The notes: generated from the sequence alone by a model not told the origin. DNA of 64,000 nt from Chaetomium olivaceum (GCA_039881045.1 JAYWVB010000015.1:496001-560000), one strand, 5' to 3'; positions 1 to 11,392 are shown, counted from the first letter of the stretch. Program-made: numbers and translations.

Positions 1-108
1 GATATTCGGCCTGGACGCGCCGCTGCACCTTGTTTTGGCTGCGACGAAAAAGAATATGCCTCGGGCGAGGCGGTCCCGCTTCGACTCCGTCGTTCGGTCT
101 GCTTGAAG
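1..108 (+). other. 5' flank of Sln1-like gene
   Basis: This short stretch precedes the first ATG that gives a typical Sln1-type amino terminus at 109. It probably holds 5' untranslated sequence. I see no separate gene, and an upstream exon outside the window cannot be ruled out. Confidence 0.4.
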
Positions 109-3100
109 ATGAGGATCGCGATCCGGGAACAGCTCGCAGCGGTTGTGGTACTCACCGTTGGGGTTGCCCTCGCCATCGTTTCTATTCCCGTCTGGGTGTT
201 TGTGAACAGTTTTGTCGCCGGTGTCGAGTCCGACGGCTTGTCCCTGACTGCTTCTCTCAAGGCCGCGAGGATTGCCTCTGAGATCAACCTGATTCAAACG
301 GCCTGCCAAACCATCTCGACGCGCTTGTTGCTACAAGATGGCTTCACCAAGTTCTATAATTCCTCAGTGAACAACGAAACCGATGACGACCCCTGGAGGG
401 GAGCCCAGTCCGACATTGAGAGTGCCCTCTCTCGTACCGGCTTCTCTGGCTTGCTGCAAGCTCGCCTGTACTCACGAAACACAACTGGAGACCCAAAGGG
501 CCTCTTCAGCATCACCGGTAACGGGGCCAGAGAGTCAGGCCGCATATTGTTGCCGTACACAGCCCCCAATGGCTCCCAAGTGTATCTCGGAGACCCGGAA
601 CATGGCTTCCCACCGTCGCTCTATCCCAATATCACGTACCGCGACCTTGGCCGTCCCAACGAGGCCATGCCCAGCACCAATGCCTTCTCCGCTGCCGTGT
701 TCCCCGGGGTTTCCTTAGGAAACGGCAGCGAGAAGGCAGGTGTCCTTCTTGGGCCATTGGTCATCAACTCGACGTTTGCCCTCCTCTCTATCACCATCCC
801 TGTCCGCGACGTGAAGAACACCGATTATATTATCGGCTACATGACGCTAGTTGCGAACTCGAAAACGCTCGTCGAAGTTCAAAATTCCGTCGAAGGCTTG
901 GGCAGTACCGGAATTGTGTTGTTCATCGGTTCCGTCAACCCTTGGAATCACTTCAGCGCACCTGTAGCTGCAAGCAATAGGACTTGGGTGCCGCCACTGG
1001 AGGAATTCCGTGAACAGGAAGTACAATTTCTTCTCCCACCGCAGCCGGCAGCTGGTCAACGAGACCGACACAATCACCGAAGCTTTGGATCTGGTAGATA
1101 CAGCGATGCATTCGCGCTACACCAGTATCCGGCCGTGCTCAATGTTCTCAGCAGCCAAAACCCCAAGTATGTCAACACTCATCCCCCATTCTCTCTCTTC
1201 TATCTGGCATCCGGTGGCTCCAGTAACGCCCATGAGGCCATGGTTGAGTAAGGCATGGCTAACATCGCTGGACAGCCCGAACAACGCCACCAGCAGGCTC
1301 TCGGCGACGAATGAACAAGGATACTCGGTAGCCGTGGGTGTTGCCCGGCCGCAGAGCTCACTGGTATCTTGGGCTATCGTTGTGGAAAAGGACCAGAGCG
1401 AGGCTTACCAGCCGATCCAGACGCTCCGCAGCATCCTTTTGGGCTGCGTCTTTGGAACCCTCGGTCTGATTCTGTTACTCGTCTTCCCATTTGCGCACTG
1501 GAGTGTCATGCATGCCAATCAGGCGTTTGAGGATCGCCACCAAGAACTCTGTGGATCCCCCCGGCTATGAGGATGATGAGGACGACGTCTTTGATGAGGA
1601 GAACCCGAGCTCGGGTGGGACGACATCCGGAAGGTCTTCTGAAAAGGGGATGTTGGCTAAGATCCGCCGGAAGATTCGCAAACGACGCAGAGCTAAGCTA
1701 CGGGAAGGCGTGGCGGTCGAGCCAGGGCGTCGTCAGTTCAAGATACCCGCCAAAGTTGAGGATGGGAAGCATTACGTGACAGACGAATTGACGGAACTCA
1801 CCCAAACATTCAACGAGATGACGGAGGAACTGCTAAAGCAATACACATCGCTTGACGAAAAGGTGGCTGAACGGACAAAGGAGCTGGAAATCAGCAAGAA
1901 GGCTGCTGAAGCGGCCAACGAGAGCAAGACGCTTTTCATCGCCAACATCTCGCATGAGCTGAAAACACCCCTCAACGGCATCATGGGCATGTGCGCCGTC
2001 TGCATGGAGGAGGATGACGTACAACGCATAAAGCAGTCTCTCAAGACCGTCTACAAATCAGGCGATCTGTTGCTCCATCTCCTTGAAGACCTGCTGAGCT
2101 TTTCGAAGAACCAGATCGGACAGCAAGTCAGTCTTGAAGAGCGGGAGTTCCGCCTAGGCGACATTCGCTCTCACATTCTGGCCATTTTCGACAAGCAGGT
2201 TCATGAAAGCAAGACAGGTTTTACAGTGAGCTTCGTTTCCGACGCCGGCCCCGGCGTAGACAGGCGGTCCAGTATGGACAGGAGGCTCCCAGCCTTGGGT
2301 CCCGCGGGGGTCGGCAGACTCAAGGACATGTGTCTCTGGGGTGACCACCACCGGATTCTACAGGTCATCATCAACCTTGTCAGCAACAGTCTGAAGTTCA
2401 CGCCACCAGGGGGCAAGGTCAATCTGAGGATTCGCTGCGTCGGGGAGGTCGAGCAACCGAGTGATGATAGCAGGACCTCGTCGCTTTCCAAGAGCGGATC
2501 TAATCGGGCGGGCCGCACGCGACACCGGATGGGATCCGGATCGACGACCTCGGCAAGTTCTAAGGGTGGCCATATGCGCGCTCGCATCGGTCAACGGAGG
2601 GACCGCCCTCGCCATCAACCCCATGGAAATGAAAGCTGGTCCGCACATTCACATCAGGGAACGCTCACCGACACCCCCACCACCGAACGCGAAGACGTTC
2701 CTCTTTGAGTTTGAAGTCGAGGATACGGGGCCCGGAATTCCTGGCCATATGCAACAAAAGATCTTTGAACCGTTCGTTCAAGGCGACCTTGGGCTGAGCA
2801 AAAAATATGGCGGCACCGGTCTTGGCTTAAGCATTTGTTCTCAACTGGCTACTCTCATGGGAGGTCATATCTCGCTGAAGAGCACGCCTGGCGTGGGGAC
2901 GACCTTTACGATGCAGATTCCTCTCAAATACGTCAAGGATCGCACCTCAAGCACAGCGTCTAGCAGCATGAAATCCCGGCCGCCGAGTGTGGGCTCCACT
3001 GAAGGCGACGTGCGGAATATGCCCCAGCGGACTTCGATAGAAGTCCAACATCAACCGCCCCCACCCACTGTACTTGACCAACAACCGCGACTTGTTGGCC

Positions 3101-3741
3101 TCCGCCAGCCGTTCTTTGCGACAAATCCAAACCGCCGGCTAAGCAAAGAGGACCAGCTGGCCGCAATCGACCGGGCCATGGCGAGCAAAGCTGGGCAAGG
3201 AAAGTTGCGCGTTTTGGTCGCCGATGACAACTCAACCAACATTGAGGTTGTGAGCAGGCTATTGAAGTTGGAGGACGTGTACGATGTCACCATTGCTAGG
3301 GATGGCCGGGAAGCGTATGACCTGGTCAAGATCAACATGGAAAACAACCAGCACTTTGACGTTATCTTCATGGACATCCAAATGCCCAACCTGGATGGGC
3401 TTCAGTCGACACGCCTGATCCGGAAGATGGGGTATTCAGCTCCCATTGTCGCCTTGACTGCTTTCTCGGAAGAGAGCAATGTCAAGGAATGCATGGAATC
3501 CGGCATGAATGAGTTCCTCAGCAAACCGATCCGTCGGCCGGCGTTGAAGCAGGTCCTAGCTAAATTTGCAACTATACCGGAAGAGCCAGAGACATCGAGC
3601 TTGACGCAGAAGACAACGCCGGAGAAGACCCCGGTAGGGACACCCGAGAAGGAGGCCAACGACCCCATCGCTGGTGATAATGTTGTGTCCAAGACCAACG
3701 GGGACCATCCTCCACCTGTCTCTACGGTGGAAACACAATAA
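109..3741 (+). CDS. SLN1: Sln1-type hybrid histidine kinase (two frame breaks)
   Basis: This is a membrane osmosensor-type hybrid histidine kinase of about 1,173 residues. In fungi the Sln1 family feeds a phosphorelay to Ypd1 and the HOG MAP-kinase pathway. Seen: TM1 near residues 10-32, an extracellular sensor region, TM2 near 406-427, a charged linker and coiled coil to about 570, HisKA with ISHELKTPLNG (phospho-acceptor His near 579), HATPase with the N-box NLVSNSLKF and G-box DTGPGIP, then a receiver with VADDN and FMDIQMPNLDG (phospho-Asp near 1051). ATG 109 is preferred because the N-terminus MRIAIREQL is typical. One intron lies at 1167-1275 and joins QNP to NNATS. The reading frame breaks at about 1508-1515 and 2563-2590, where coding sense continues directly in another frame without room for an intron. 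Family assignment is firm; the exact ortholog name is inferred. Confidence 0.88.
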
Positions 3742-4559
3742 TAACATCGGGGCGCCACAGACCCCTAAGAGCACGAACCCCCACCCCGACGGCCGACCGT
3801 TCGGCGTGCTGTCGTCTTCCCCTTTCTTCTTTCTTTGTAAATTTTATCCCATCTCGTTTCGTCTTTTCTCTCGTCTTTCCCTTAGCTCAACAACGGGCTA
3901 GGCGTTATGGTAGTTTAAAAATGGCGGGCATGCGCTCTTTGTCAACGATTATTACATATATCGTTAGCTTTTCTGAGTTCAGGGCGAGCTAAACGAGGGT
4001 GTTGGGGGATATTTGGATCACTGTTGTCCTCCCTAACGGGGGTGACTACATAGAGCAGAGGTGTCTGGCGTAATGACGCAGCGTAATATCGGTCTCAGAA
4101 GATAATGACAATCAAGTTGAATAAGACTATTGTCTCATCCCAGTATAACATCTCCACTTCCGGCATGTATCCGGGATTATCAAGGCCCCGGCTTTAGTTT
4201 GGTTCCCGAGTCCACATCCCGAGGCCCCCGCACACCTCGTCCGGCCCGACGATCGGGGTAGGCCGGGAGAGTGGAGAGAGGACATTGGGTAAGGTGTGGC
4301 TGCTTCTCCGGTGTGTGTCATAGCCAGCCAGCCAGGTAGCTCGAGCATTGAAGAAAAGGCAGTCACAATCCAGTCATTCCGTCCATGTTCTTCACCCCTA
4401 GACTTCGTCCACCCACATCACTTCTTTCAAGAAGCAAGAACATCCTCGGCAGGTTTGCCCCAGTCCTGACGCATACTCCCCCCCCAACCTGTATAACCCG
4501 TATCACCCACCCAAACACTGACCAACCCCCAAGCAACACAACAACACCAAGCCCGCAAG
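3742..4559. other. Intergenic, no gene seen
   Basis: This interval holds the 3' flank of the kinase gene and the 5' flank of the next gene. It is T-rich just after the stop and C-rich before 4560, as is common for fungal leaders. No convincing coding or RNA gene was found. Confidence 0.5.
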
Positions 4560-5273
4560 ATGCGCATCCCTTACGTCCCCAACCCACCCGAGCCGGCCTC
4601 CGCCGAAGAAGCCGCCATCGTTGAGCGCATCCAAGCGCGGCGCGCCCCGCGGCCGCTCCAGCCGCTGGACCTCGCGCTGCTGCACGCGCCGGCGGTGGCG
4701 GACGGGTGGAACTCGTTCCTGGGCGCGGTGCGGACGCGGACGTCGCTGCCCGCGGACCTGCGGGAGATTGCCATCTCGCGCGTCGCCGTGGTCAATCGGG
4801 CCTGGTACGAGTGGGCGCACCACGCGCCGCTGGCCGAAGAGGGCGGGGTGAGCAAGCAGGGGATGGAGGTGGTCAAGGGTGAGGGCGAGTTGAGGTTGGA
4901 GGAGCCCGTGCCGGCCGGTTTGACGGCGGAGCAGTGGGCTGTGGTCTGCTATGCGGAGGAGATGACGCGGAATGTGCAGGTGCGGGATGAGACGTTTGCG
5001 AGGCTGAGGGAGTTGTTTGGGGAGAAGGAGATTGTGGAGATTACGGCGACGGTGTGTTCCCCTGCATCATTTCTACCTGTTGTTGTCTTGTTGGCGATTG
5101 GTCGTATACTGATGGTGTTGGATAGGTTGCTTGCTACAACTGCGTGAGCCGCTTCTTGGTGGCTTTGGATGGTGAGTTCTGTACTATTTCTGAGTTGATT
5201 CTCAGTGATACGGTCGACTAACATTGTGGCAGTTGGCGAGAAGAATGGCCTGGGACCTGATGCGGCGCATTAG
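4560..5273 (+). CDS. Carboxymuconolactone decarboxylase-family protein
   Basis: This is a 192-residue soluble protein of the CMD/AhpD-like family. Members are small helical proteins, some acting as decarboxylases or peroxidase-type hydroperoxide reducers; the substrate here is unknown. Three exons: 4560-5051, 5126-5171 and 5233-5273. The introns (74 and 61 bases) have GT...AG ends, and the second has a CTAAC branch site close to its acceptor. The family pattern is visible as a helix with LREIAISRVAVVNRAWYEWAHH (here as LREIAIS then EWAHHAPLA) and a C-terminal EIVEITATVACYNCVSRF segment. The typical CxxC active pair is not evident near EWAHH, so peroxidase activity should not be assumed. It resembles fungal homologs annotated as 4-carboxymuconolactone decarboxylase-like; a true role in aromatic catabolism is not shown by the neighbours. 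Confidence 0.85.
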
Positions 5274-5801
5274 GAAATGATTAAGTAAAGCAGAGGCTAT
5301 CTAGCTATCAATGACCCATCACCAGATTCAGCATTAGAATACAGGTAGGCCTCATGGCCAGTTTAACCTTAGACGGCTCCACCCCGAACGCCGCTGGGTA
5401 ATGATAATATGCATATTCGTGGTGACCTGTACGCGGGTGAAGGAAAGCCAAAGCCAATGCTTATTCGGCGTAGAGAAGACAAGTAGGCGTAGGAGGAGTA
5501 GGCAGGTATGTAGAGAAATTAAATACACAGTCATTGTGAAAGGAATAGGGGTATCTTTGGGAAGTGACAAAACTCGATACAGAATCGTAGCCTCCAGAAA
5601 AGCAAAATGCATAGCCCATCCTCCTTTTGCAATCCAATAAAACTCTCGTCATGCAGACATAGTGCACTTGAGTCATAACACGTAGCGTCGTAGGTGTCGT
5701 CGTCTCGTTAATAGTCGTGCCTCCACAGGAGGGTACGCCAGTGTGAGTTCGGATCTTCGGTCGTTCAGCGCACCGAGGGCAGGCAAGGGTACCGTCCACC
5801 T
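5274..5801. other. Intergenic between convergent genes
   Basis: This is the shared 3' flank of two convergent genes. It is AT-richer than the exons. Short open frames in it show no family similarity that I can recognise. Confidence 0.5.
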
Positions 5802-6524
5802 TCATGGTGATCGTGACATGGCCAACTCGATACTCGCATGCCTTTCTCGGAGAAGAGGGCTCTTTTGTAGCTCCATCACCACTCCGGCCCAGCCCCTGCG
5901 ATGGCTCCCTTCAACATTTTCTTGGTGTCCAGGCGTCTGAACGGTCAATGGCCGTAGTGGGGGCTTCGACCTGATACCGTCCACCAGGGCTTTCGGTAGG
6001 CCGCCCGGCCGTGGTGTAAGTGGAACGGGCGCGGACTTCTCCGGGTCCCGTGGCCCGGTGTCCTTCTTTGTGGCTGCCTCAATTGCCGTGCCGGCGATGA
6101 TGCCCATATGGACGACGAGAAAGCGCATTCTGAGCAAATCAAGCCGTCGCACTTTTTCCTCCAACCTCACCCGGTGACTCGCCCACCACACGCGCGCGCC
6201 AATTTGCAGGTGGGGTTCGTCCTCCCCAACCACCAAAGCGTTCAGTTCCTCTCGCAGCGCATCTCCCCCTCTCTGAATATCCCGCAGGAGCCGGCTCAAC
6301 CGGAGTTTGTCCTCTACTCTCTGGAGCTTTGTAATATCACGGTCGTAGGACTCGTTTTCGGCGATGGAACTATCGACGACATCGAGGAAGGTGGAAACCT
6401 CGCTCGGCGCATCCCGGTATGCCTTTGCGAAACAGTTGGCAACCTGCGCGAGCACGACCAGGGACAGAAGAAGAGCGGTGAGCGAGAGGACAAAGATCCA
6501 CTGCCAGGAGGACGATTCGGTCAT
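5802..6524 (-). CDS. Hypothetical single-pass membrane protein
   Basis: This is a single-exon frame of 240 residues that I do not recognise. Seen: a strong hydrophobic segment near residues 10-30 (FVLSLTALLLSLVVLAQVA), which could be a signal anchor. It is followed by a charged, helix-prone stretch to about residue 140 (DITKLQRVEDKLRLSRLLRD), and then a proline- and basic-rich tail. A weaker hydrophobic patch (FLVVHMGIIAGTAIEAA) lies near 135-151. The layout suggests a small endomembrane or plasma-membrane protein with a coiled region, but no domain supports a function. Codon use looks like that of neighbouring genes. It could be a lineage-specific fungal protein. Confidence 0.6.
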   Translation of the reverse strand: MTESSSWQWIFVLSLTALLLSLVVLAQVANCFAKAYRDAPSEVSTFLDVVDSSIAENESYDRDITKLQRVEDKLRLSRLLRDIQRGGDALREELNALVVGEDEPHLQIGARVWWASHRVRLEEKVRRLDLLRMRFLVVHMGIIAGTAIEAATKKDTGPRDPEKSAPVPLTPRPGGLPKALVDGIRSKPPLRPLTVQTPGHQENVEGSHRRGWAGVVMELQKSPLLRERHASIELAMSRSP

Positions 6525-7481
6525 GGTAGAGAGCCTGGGAGCTTCGTTCAGGCATACCAGCCCGGAACAAGAGAGTGACGCTGCTGCTGCTGCATAAGAA
6601 TTGATCGCATGTCTGGGTTTTGTGTGTCCACGAGTGGTTTCACCCCTGCCGTCCGATGCAGGGCAAGAAGTAATCTGTAGTAGGATGTACTACGTAACTA
6701 GTGCAATGACGGGACCAGCCCCTGGAAGGAACCTGTTTGAATCCGCCCCCCACCAAGCCGCTGTGACGGGACTGTGACTTGCGCTGAATTGACCGTCTGC
6801 AGCAGCGGCCCTCCGGACAGGGATCTCGGTGACAGTGTCATCGCGAGCGGGCAGCCACCACTTTTTCCCTGTTGCATCAGCATCTGGTGTTCTAAGAATG
6901 TGTCTTCAATGGAAGGGGTGGAGAGGTACAGAAGGCATTTGCACTTCGCCGTGCTATGTACCTGAGCTGCTTGGCTTCAGAACAGTCTTTCGAGGGATTC
7001 GGACTTTGAATCAACCCCGCCATGGTCATCTATCCAACGGCGGGGTATTTTTCAGACATCCTGCGGGGCATGAGCGCCGGCCGAGGTTCCATGTCGAGGA
7101 GATTCCCTGAGAAAGTGATGAATTTGAGACAAGTTGGGAAAAGGTTTGTCACAAGAAAGGAATGTTGAGTTCGAAGGGAAAGGCCTTTTATCAAAGCATT
7201 ATTTCGCGGGAGCCGCATTATGCGCGGCGAGTTGTCAAATTCCACAGCATTGTCGTAGTTGGCGCCCAGCGCACTGCATCTCTGCCACAGCGGAGGCGGG
7301 CATCCCACTTTCTGCGGGGTCTTCTTGAAGAGCAGGTCACGAACCCGACCATTTGGCACCAATCGGCTCGATATCATTCGTGGTAGAAACATCAAACCTG
7401 ACAAGGCCATCCAATAGCTTGACTACGCCCCCGATCTCGTCCGGCCATTCCTCCATTTTTCTAAGACCTCCCAATTTGACC
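6525..7481. other. Intergenic, divergent promoter region
   Basis: This separates a leftward gene from the rightward BUD32 gene, so it should contain both promoters. Several short open frames exist on both strands but none has recognisable protein character. I see no RNA gene or repeat. Confidence 0.5.
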
Positions 7482-8285
7482 ATGGCGGCTACCGACGACG
7501 CGCAGTTCCCCCCGCCAAAAGTCCTGACCTACCCCGCGGCAGCCCCGCCAACGCTGATCACACAAGGCGCCGAGGGCCGCCTCTACAAGACCACACACCT
7601 CACGCGCGACCGGCCATGCGCGCTCAAGTACCGCCCCCCGAAGCCCTACCGGCACCCGGTCCTCGATGCGCGGCTGACGAAAGCGCGGCTCTCCTCGGAA
7701 GCGAAGGTCCTTGAGAGATGTTGGCGCGAGGGCGTTCCCGTCCCCGCGGTCTACGCCATGGACCCTGCAGCGGGGTGGATGATGATGGAGTGGATTGAGG
7801 GCATCCCCGTGCGGGTGGGAATCAACGAGTGGCTGGGCGAGAGACCCGAGGAAGGGGCAAAATTACCCCGGGCGGCGGACGAGACACCTCTTGTCGACCT
7901 GATGAAGAGGATCGGCGCAGCCATCGGAGCCCTGCACAAGACTGGGGTGGTGCACGGGGACTTGACGACGAGCAACATGATGCTGAGGCCAAGGAAAGTC
8001 GACGGGGTTGATGGAAGCGCTGTGAACGAGGGAAAAGCAAAGGCGGTTGGGGGGGATGTGGTCCTCATTGACTTCGGGCTCGCGACGCAGAGCATGTCCG
8101 ACGAGGATAGAGCCGTCGATCTCTACGTGCTCGAGAGAGCGTTCGCGAGCACACACCCAAGAGCCGAGCGGTTGTTTGCCACGTTATTAGAGTCTTACAA
8201 GTTCACGTTTAAAAAGGCATCCTCGGTGTTGATAAAGCTAGAGGATGTCAGGATGCGTGGGCGCAAGAGGAGCATGCTCGGGTAG
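7482..8285 (+). CDS. BUD32: EKC/KEOPS complex protein kinase Bud32
   Basis: This 267-residue protein is a small atypical protein kinase/ATPase of the KEOPS (EKC) complex. That complex helps make N6-threonylcarbamoyl-adenosine at position 37 of tRNAs and affects telomeres and transcription. Seen: a short N-lobe with GAEGRLYKTTHL in place of the glycine loop, the family motif YRHPVLDARLTKARLSSEAK, the catalytic HGDLTTSNMML, the metal-binding IDFGLA, and a basic C-terminus ending VRMRGRKRSMLG. The ATG at 7482 is preferred over the upstream in-frame extension because family members start just before the segment leading to ITQGAEG. A serine/glycine-rich insertion follows the HGDLTTSN segment. No intron is needed. 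Confidence 0.95.
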   Translation: MAATDDAQFPPPKVLTYPAAAPPTLITQGAEGRLYKTTHLTRDRPCALKYRPPKPYRHPVLDARLTKARLSSEAKVLERCWREGVPVPAVYAMDPAAGWMMMEWIEGIPVRVGINEWLGERPEEGAKLPRAADETPLVDLMKRIGAAIGALHKTGVVHGDLTTSNMMLRPRKVDGVDGSAVNEGKAKAVGGDVVLIDFGLATQSMSDEDRAVDLYVLERAFASTHPRAERLFATLLESYKFTFKKASSVLIKLEDVRMRGRKRSMLG

Positions 8286-8511
8286 TGGAAGATGCGAAAA
8301 TATACCCATTACCTATTCAAAGGAGATCTTGAAACGGCAGAAAATATCTCGCTTGATTCATGTGTATGCATGCTGTCTGTAAAAATGCAAATGCAACGCT
8401 TGGGCTTTCGATATCATGCCCAATTTCGATCCCAAAAGCTAATATATCGAGGGCCCGCCTTTATCCTAAACTCCTGGACTGTGTACCACTTGACCGGGCA
8501 ACTCCGGTTGC
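8286..8511. other. Short intergenic between convergent genes
   Basis: About 230 bases between the stop codons of two convergent genes. Nothing beyond untranslated sequence is apparent. Confidence 0.5.
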
Positions 8512-9557
8512 TTATTCGTCTACCAGTTGGGCACCCGCGAAGTAACCCTTGTTCTCGATTACTCCCCGGTCCCGGACGACGGCCGTGTACTTCATCACCC
8601 ACTCCGGGGTGAGATCCCCCTGGAGTCCGCCGGCGCCCAACTCCGGGTCGGCGAGTAGACCAGCCCCACCTAAGCCCTGTCCGAGAATCTCCCTCAACGT
8701 CCCCTTGGGAAGGATATCGGTGCAGTCGCTGTGTACTAGAAGATCAATGTTCTCTTCCTTTGCCAGCTTTGCCAGCGGCGGCGGGACATTGCAACAGTTT
8801 TTGATGTTGATCTGGTTGACCGCGGGCCGAACCTGGACTTCCTGGAGAAAGTGGGAAAGCTTCTCGCTGCCAAATTCGGCCAGACCAAGCCGCTTTGCGA
8901 ACCCAGCGCGGTGGAGCTCTTCAATGGCCGGCCACGTCGCGATCTCATCCACGTCATTGCCTTGCGCTGCGTTTTTCCTGTCGGCCTCCCACTCGCAGTC
9001 GCCCTCGAACGACATGCCCGGGAAGGAGACGATGAGCAGGTCAACGGCTGGGGCCCGCAATTCCCTCAACACAAGTTCCAACGCCTCCTTTGCGTATTGT
9101 GACCGCTGCGACACGGGCGCGCCGGGGAGAAAGAAGAGCTTGGCTGTGATGTCGTATTGCGCAGGCTCTTCCTGCAGACCATGGTCTTCGTGATCGATTG
9201 CAGGCACGTACAAGGTTCCATCTTTCTGGGCCGTCCAGAGCGACGCTGGCGGGCGCCCGCCGGTCTCGAGGTGTAGGCTCACACCATTGGCGCTGGCGTT
9301 ACCGTTACCGTTACCGTTTGCAACGCCGTTACCATGAACTAGTTCAGCTGCATGGTCTTCCTGCGCAGCAAGGAAGTTGCTTCGCAGCGAATTCGTGAGT
9401 TCGAGGTTGGATCGGAATGCGCCGGGCTTGCGGATGATGGAGGGGCCGCCCGAGACGATGTTCCTGCAATGCCAATCAACCAGTCAGCATGGGTTGCGGC
9501 GGAGCGGTTCGCGGGGTCAAGCGTGAGGTACCCGGTACTGAGGATTAACTTGGTCAT
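8512..9557 (-). CDS. Glutamate-cysteine ligase regulatory (modifier) subunit
   Basis: This is a 325-residue protein of the aldo/keto-reductase-like GCLM family, the modifier subunit that tunes glutamate-cysteine ligase, the first step of glutathione synthesis. Two exons: 9557-9532 and 9463-8512, with a 68-base intron. The small first exon encodes MTKLILST, and splicing restores GNIVSGGPSIIRKPG. Seen: an AKR-like core with AVDLLIVSFPG, the strand FAKRLGLAEFGSEKL, VRPAVNQINIKNCC and LLVHSDCTDILP, which is typical of GCLM rather than of an active reductase. An Asn-Gly repeat encoded by 6-base units lies near residue 70. A second glutathione-cycle gene, 5-oxoprolinase, lies 50 kb away, but the two are not clustered. 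Confidence 0.9.
9297..9334. repeat. Short 6-base tandem repeat coding Asn-Gly
   Basis: About four copies of a GTTACC-type unit lie within the glutamate-cysteine ligase modifier gene and encode alternating Asn and Gly. The repeat keeps the reading frame. Confidence 0.6.
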
Positions 9558-10484
9558 GACTGGTATGCCCACGGCTGGCAAGTATATTGGACGAGTGATG
9601 CGCTGTGTAAACTCTTCCTCGGCCATGCGCAAAGGAGAGAGATTTCGAGTGGTAAGCGCCGTTCCTCGGTGGGGTTGGAAGTTCAGAGCGTTTTCCAGCA
9701 ATTAATAATGATTCATGAGAGCCCCGCCTCCCGTACAACAGACAGCTAAGGTCAGCTTGCCGCCACGCGGTAGAGCACGGAACAAGGGGCCGCAGAACGT
9801 GTATCGCGGGTGTTCCAAAGTGGTTCAAAGTACTGCGAGGCTTAAGAAGATTGACGAAGGTATAGGTCGAACGAAGTATGTAGTAGGGTCCTCCCACTTG
9901 GGGGTCGCTCTCACTCTAAAATACTCTAAATGCGAGCCGTGGGATGACCAACCGAGATGATTTGATATCGACCGTCTAATCGGATGTTTACTGAGCGTGG
10001 GGAAACCCAAGCGGGCAGTTCTCGGGCACTCCGTGGCCGCCTTCGCGGCTCAACCAACATCCGATGGAGACTTTGACGGGAGTTGAGCCGGGACCCCAGT
10101 TATAAAGTCGGGAGCATTGTGAGGCGTCGTGGTGAACGGTCGAGCATGGTTTTTCAGAAAATCAACAGTGCCGGTCCCATTCAATTCGCAGCTTCGTGGC
10201 GAGTTTTGAATTTTGGCATCCTTTGCGCTTTCTTTAAACTTGGAAGAAACGGAGGCGTTGAGTGAAAGAATGGGTGATTCCAGCTCCCGGCCCTGTCCCC
10301 TCAAGACCCCGCCAACAGAGGGCCCGTGCGCTAAAATTAGTCCGTTCCTCAGGCCTCAAGAGGAAATGTCGTGGCCGACCTGTGAACCGAGCAGCAAATT
10401 GAACTGACGAGCCCAGTCATTGAGCTCACTCCCCATCTCCACTGCCCGACGTTCAATTGCCAGAGAAGGGCGGCATCCTTCATC
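9558..10484. other. Intergenic, divergent promoter region
   Basis: This is the shared upstream region of the glutathione-ligase modifier gene (-) and AP-1 sigma (+). I see no convincing gene, repeat or RNA in it. Confidence 0.5.
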
Positions 10485-11219
10485 ATGGCTATCAAGTAGG
10501 CTTGCAATCCGCATCCGCCTACGTGCTCGAGCTAATTGGGATGGTAACAGCTACCTGATTCTCCTTTCTCGGCAAGGCAAAGTGGTCAGTTCATTTGCCC
10601 TTTCCTCTGTCGAGTGCGACGAAGCTCACTCAATCCCAGCGCTTGGCCAAATGGTTTACCACGTTGTCTCCTAAAGACAAAGCCAAAATTGTCAAGGATG
10701 TCTCACAGCTAGTTCTAGCGAGAAGGACGCGGATGTGCAACTTCCTCGAATACAAGGGTAGGTGCCTCGTTAGGTGCTGCATCTTGGTCCGCTGGCTAAC
10801 TTGGTTGCTAGACACCAAAATCGTCTACCGCCGATATGCGTCGCTATTTTTCATCGCCGGTTGCTCCTCCGAGGACAACGAACTGATCACGCTCGAGATT
10901 ATCCACCGATATGTGGAACAGATGGACAAGTACTACGGCAACGTCTGCGAGCTCGACATCATCTTTTCGTTCACCAAAGCTTATTATATTCTGGACGAGC
11001 TCCTGCTGGCTGGCGAGCTGCAGGAGAGCAGTAAGAAGAATGTTTTGCGGTGCATATCCCAACAGGACGCCTTGGAGGACATGGAGGTTGGTAACCCCTT
11101 TCCCTCCTGCTCACCTTTCCTCCTCGCAGAAGCCATTCCTTTCCGTCATCTAGTGGCTGTGGCGCTGACGTGCCGGCTTTCCCACTCAGGTCGAGGACGA
11201 GGTGACAAAGATCATGTAA
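10485..11219 (+). CDS. AP-1 clathrin adaptor complex sigma subunit
   Basis: This 155-residue sigma adaptin is the small subunit of the AP-1 complex, which makes clathrin coats at the trans-Golgi and endosomes. Five exons: 10485-10495, 10551-10584, 10640-10757, 10812-11086 and 11190-11219; the first three introns are 54-55 bases. The spliced product reads MAINYLILLSRQGKV, RLAKWFTTLSPKDKAKIV, MCNFLEYKDTKIVYRRYASL, then ELDIIFSFTKAYYILDELL and ends EDEVTKIM. Length and sequence match the sigma-1 family over the full longin fold. The fourth intron uses a weak GTTGGT donor. A further 16-codon open block after an acceptor at 11344 could be an alternative last exon and is described as a finding. Confidence 0.92.
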
Positions 11220-11392
11220 CGGAACAGCGACGCTGGATCCTTATCGATCTCTTTACTCTCCTCGACAATGACTACTCAAACGTTGCGGTAGAAGAGGACG
11301 TTAGCTGGCGCAATAGCTAATTCACGTTGGCACTTACGACACAGGAATCTGAGGAGATCGCGAGGATCCTGAAGGAGGGGGGGTTTCTGTGA

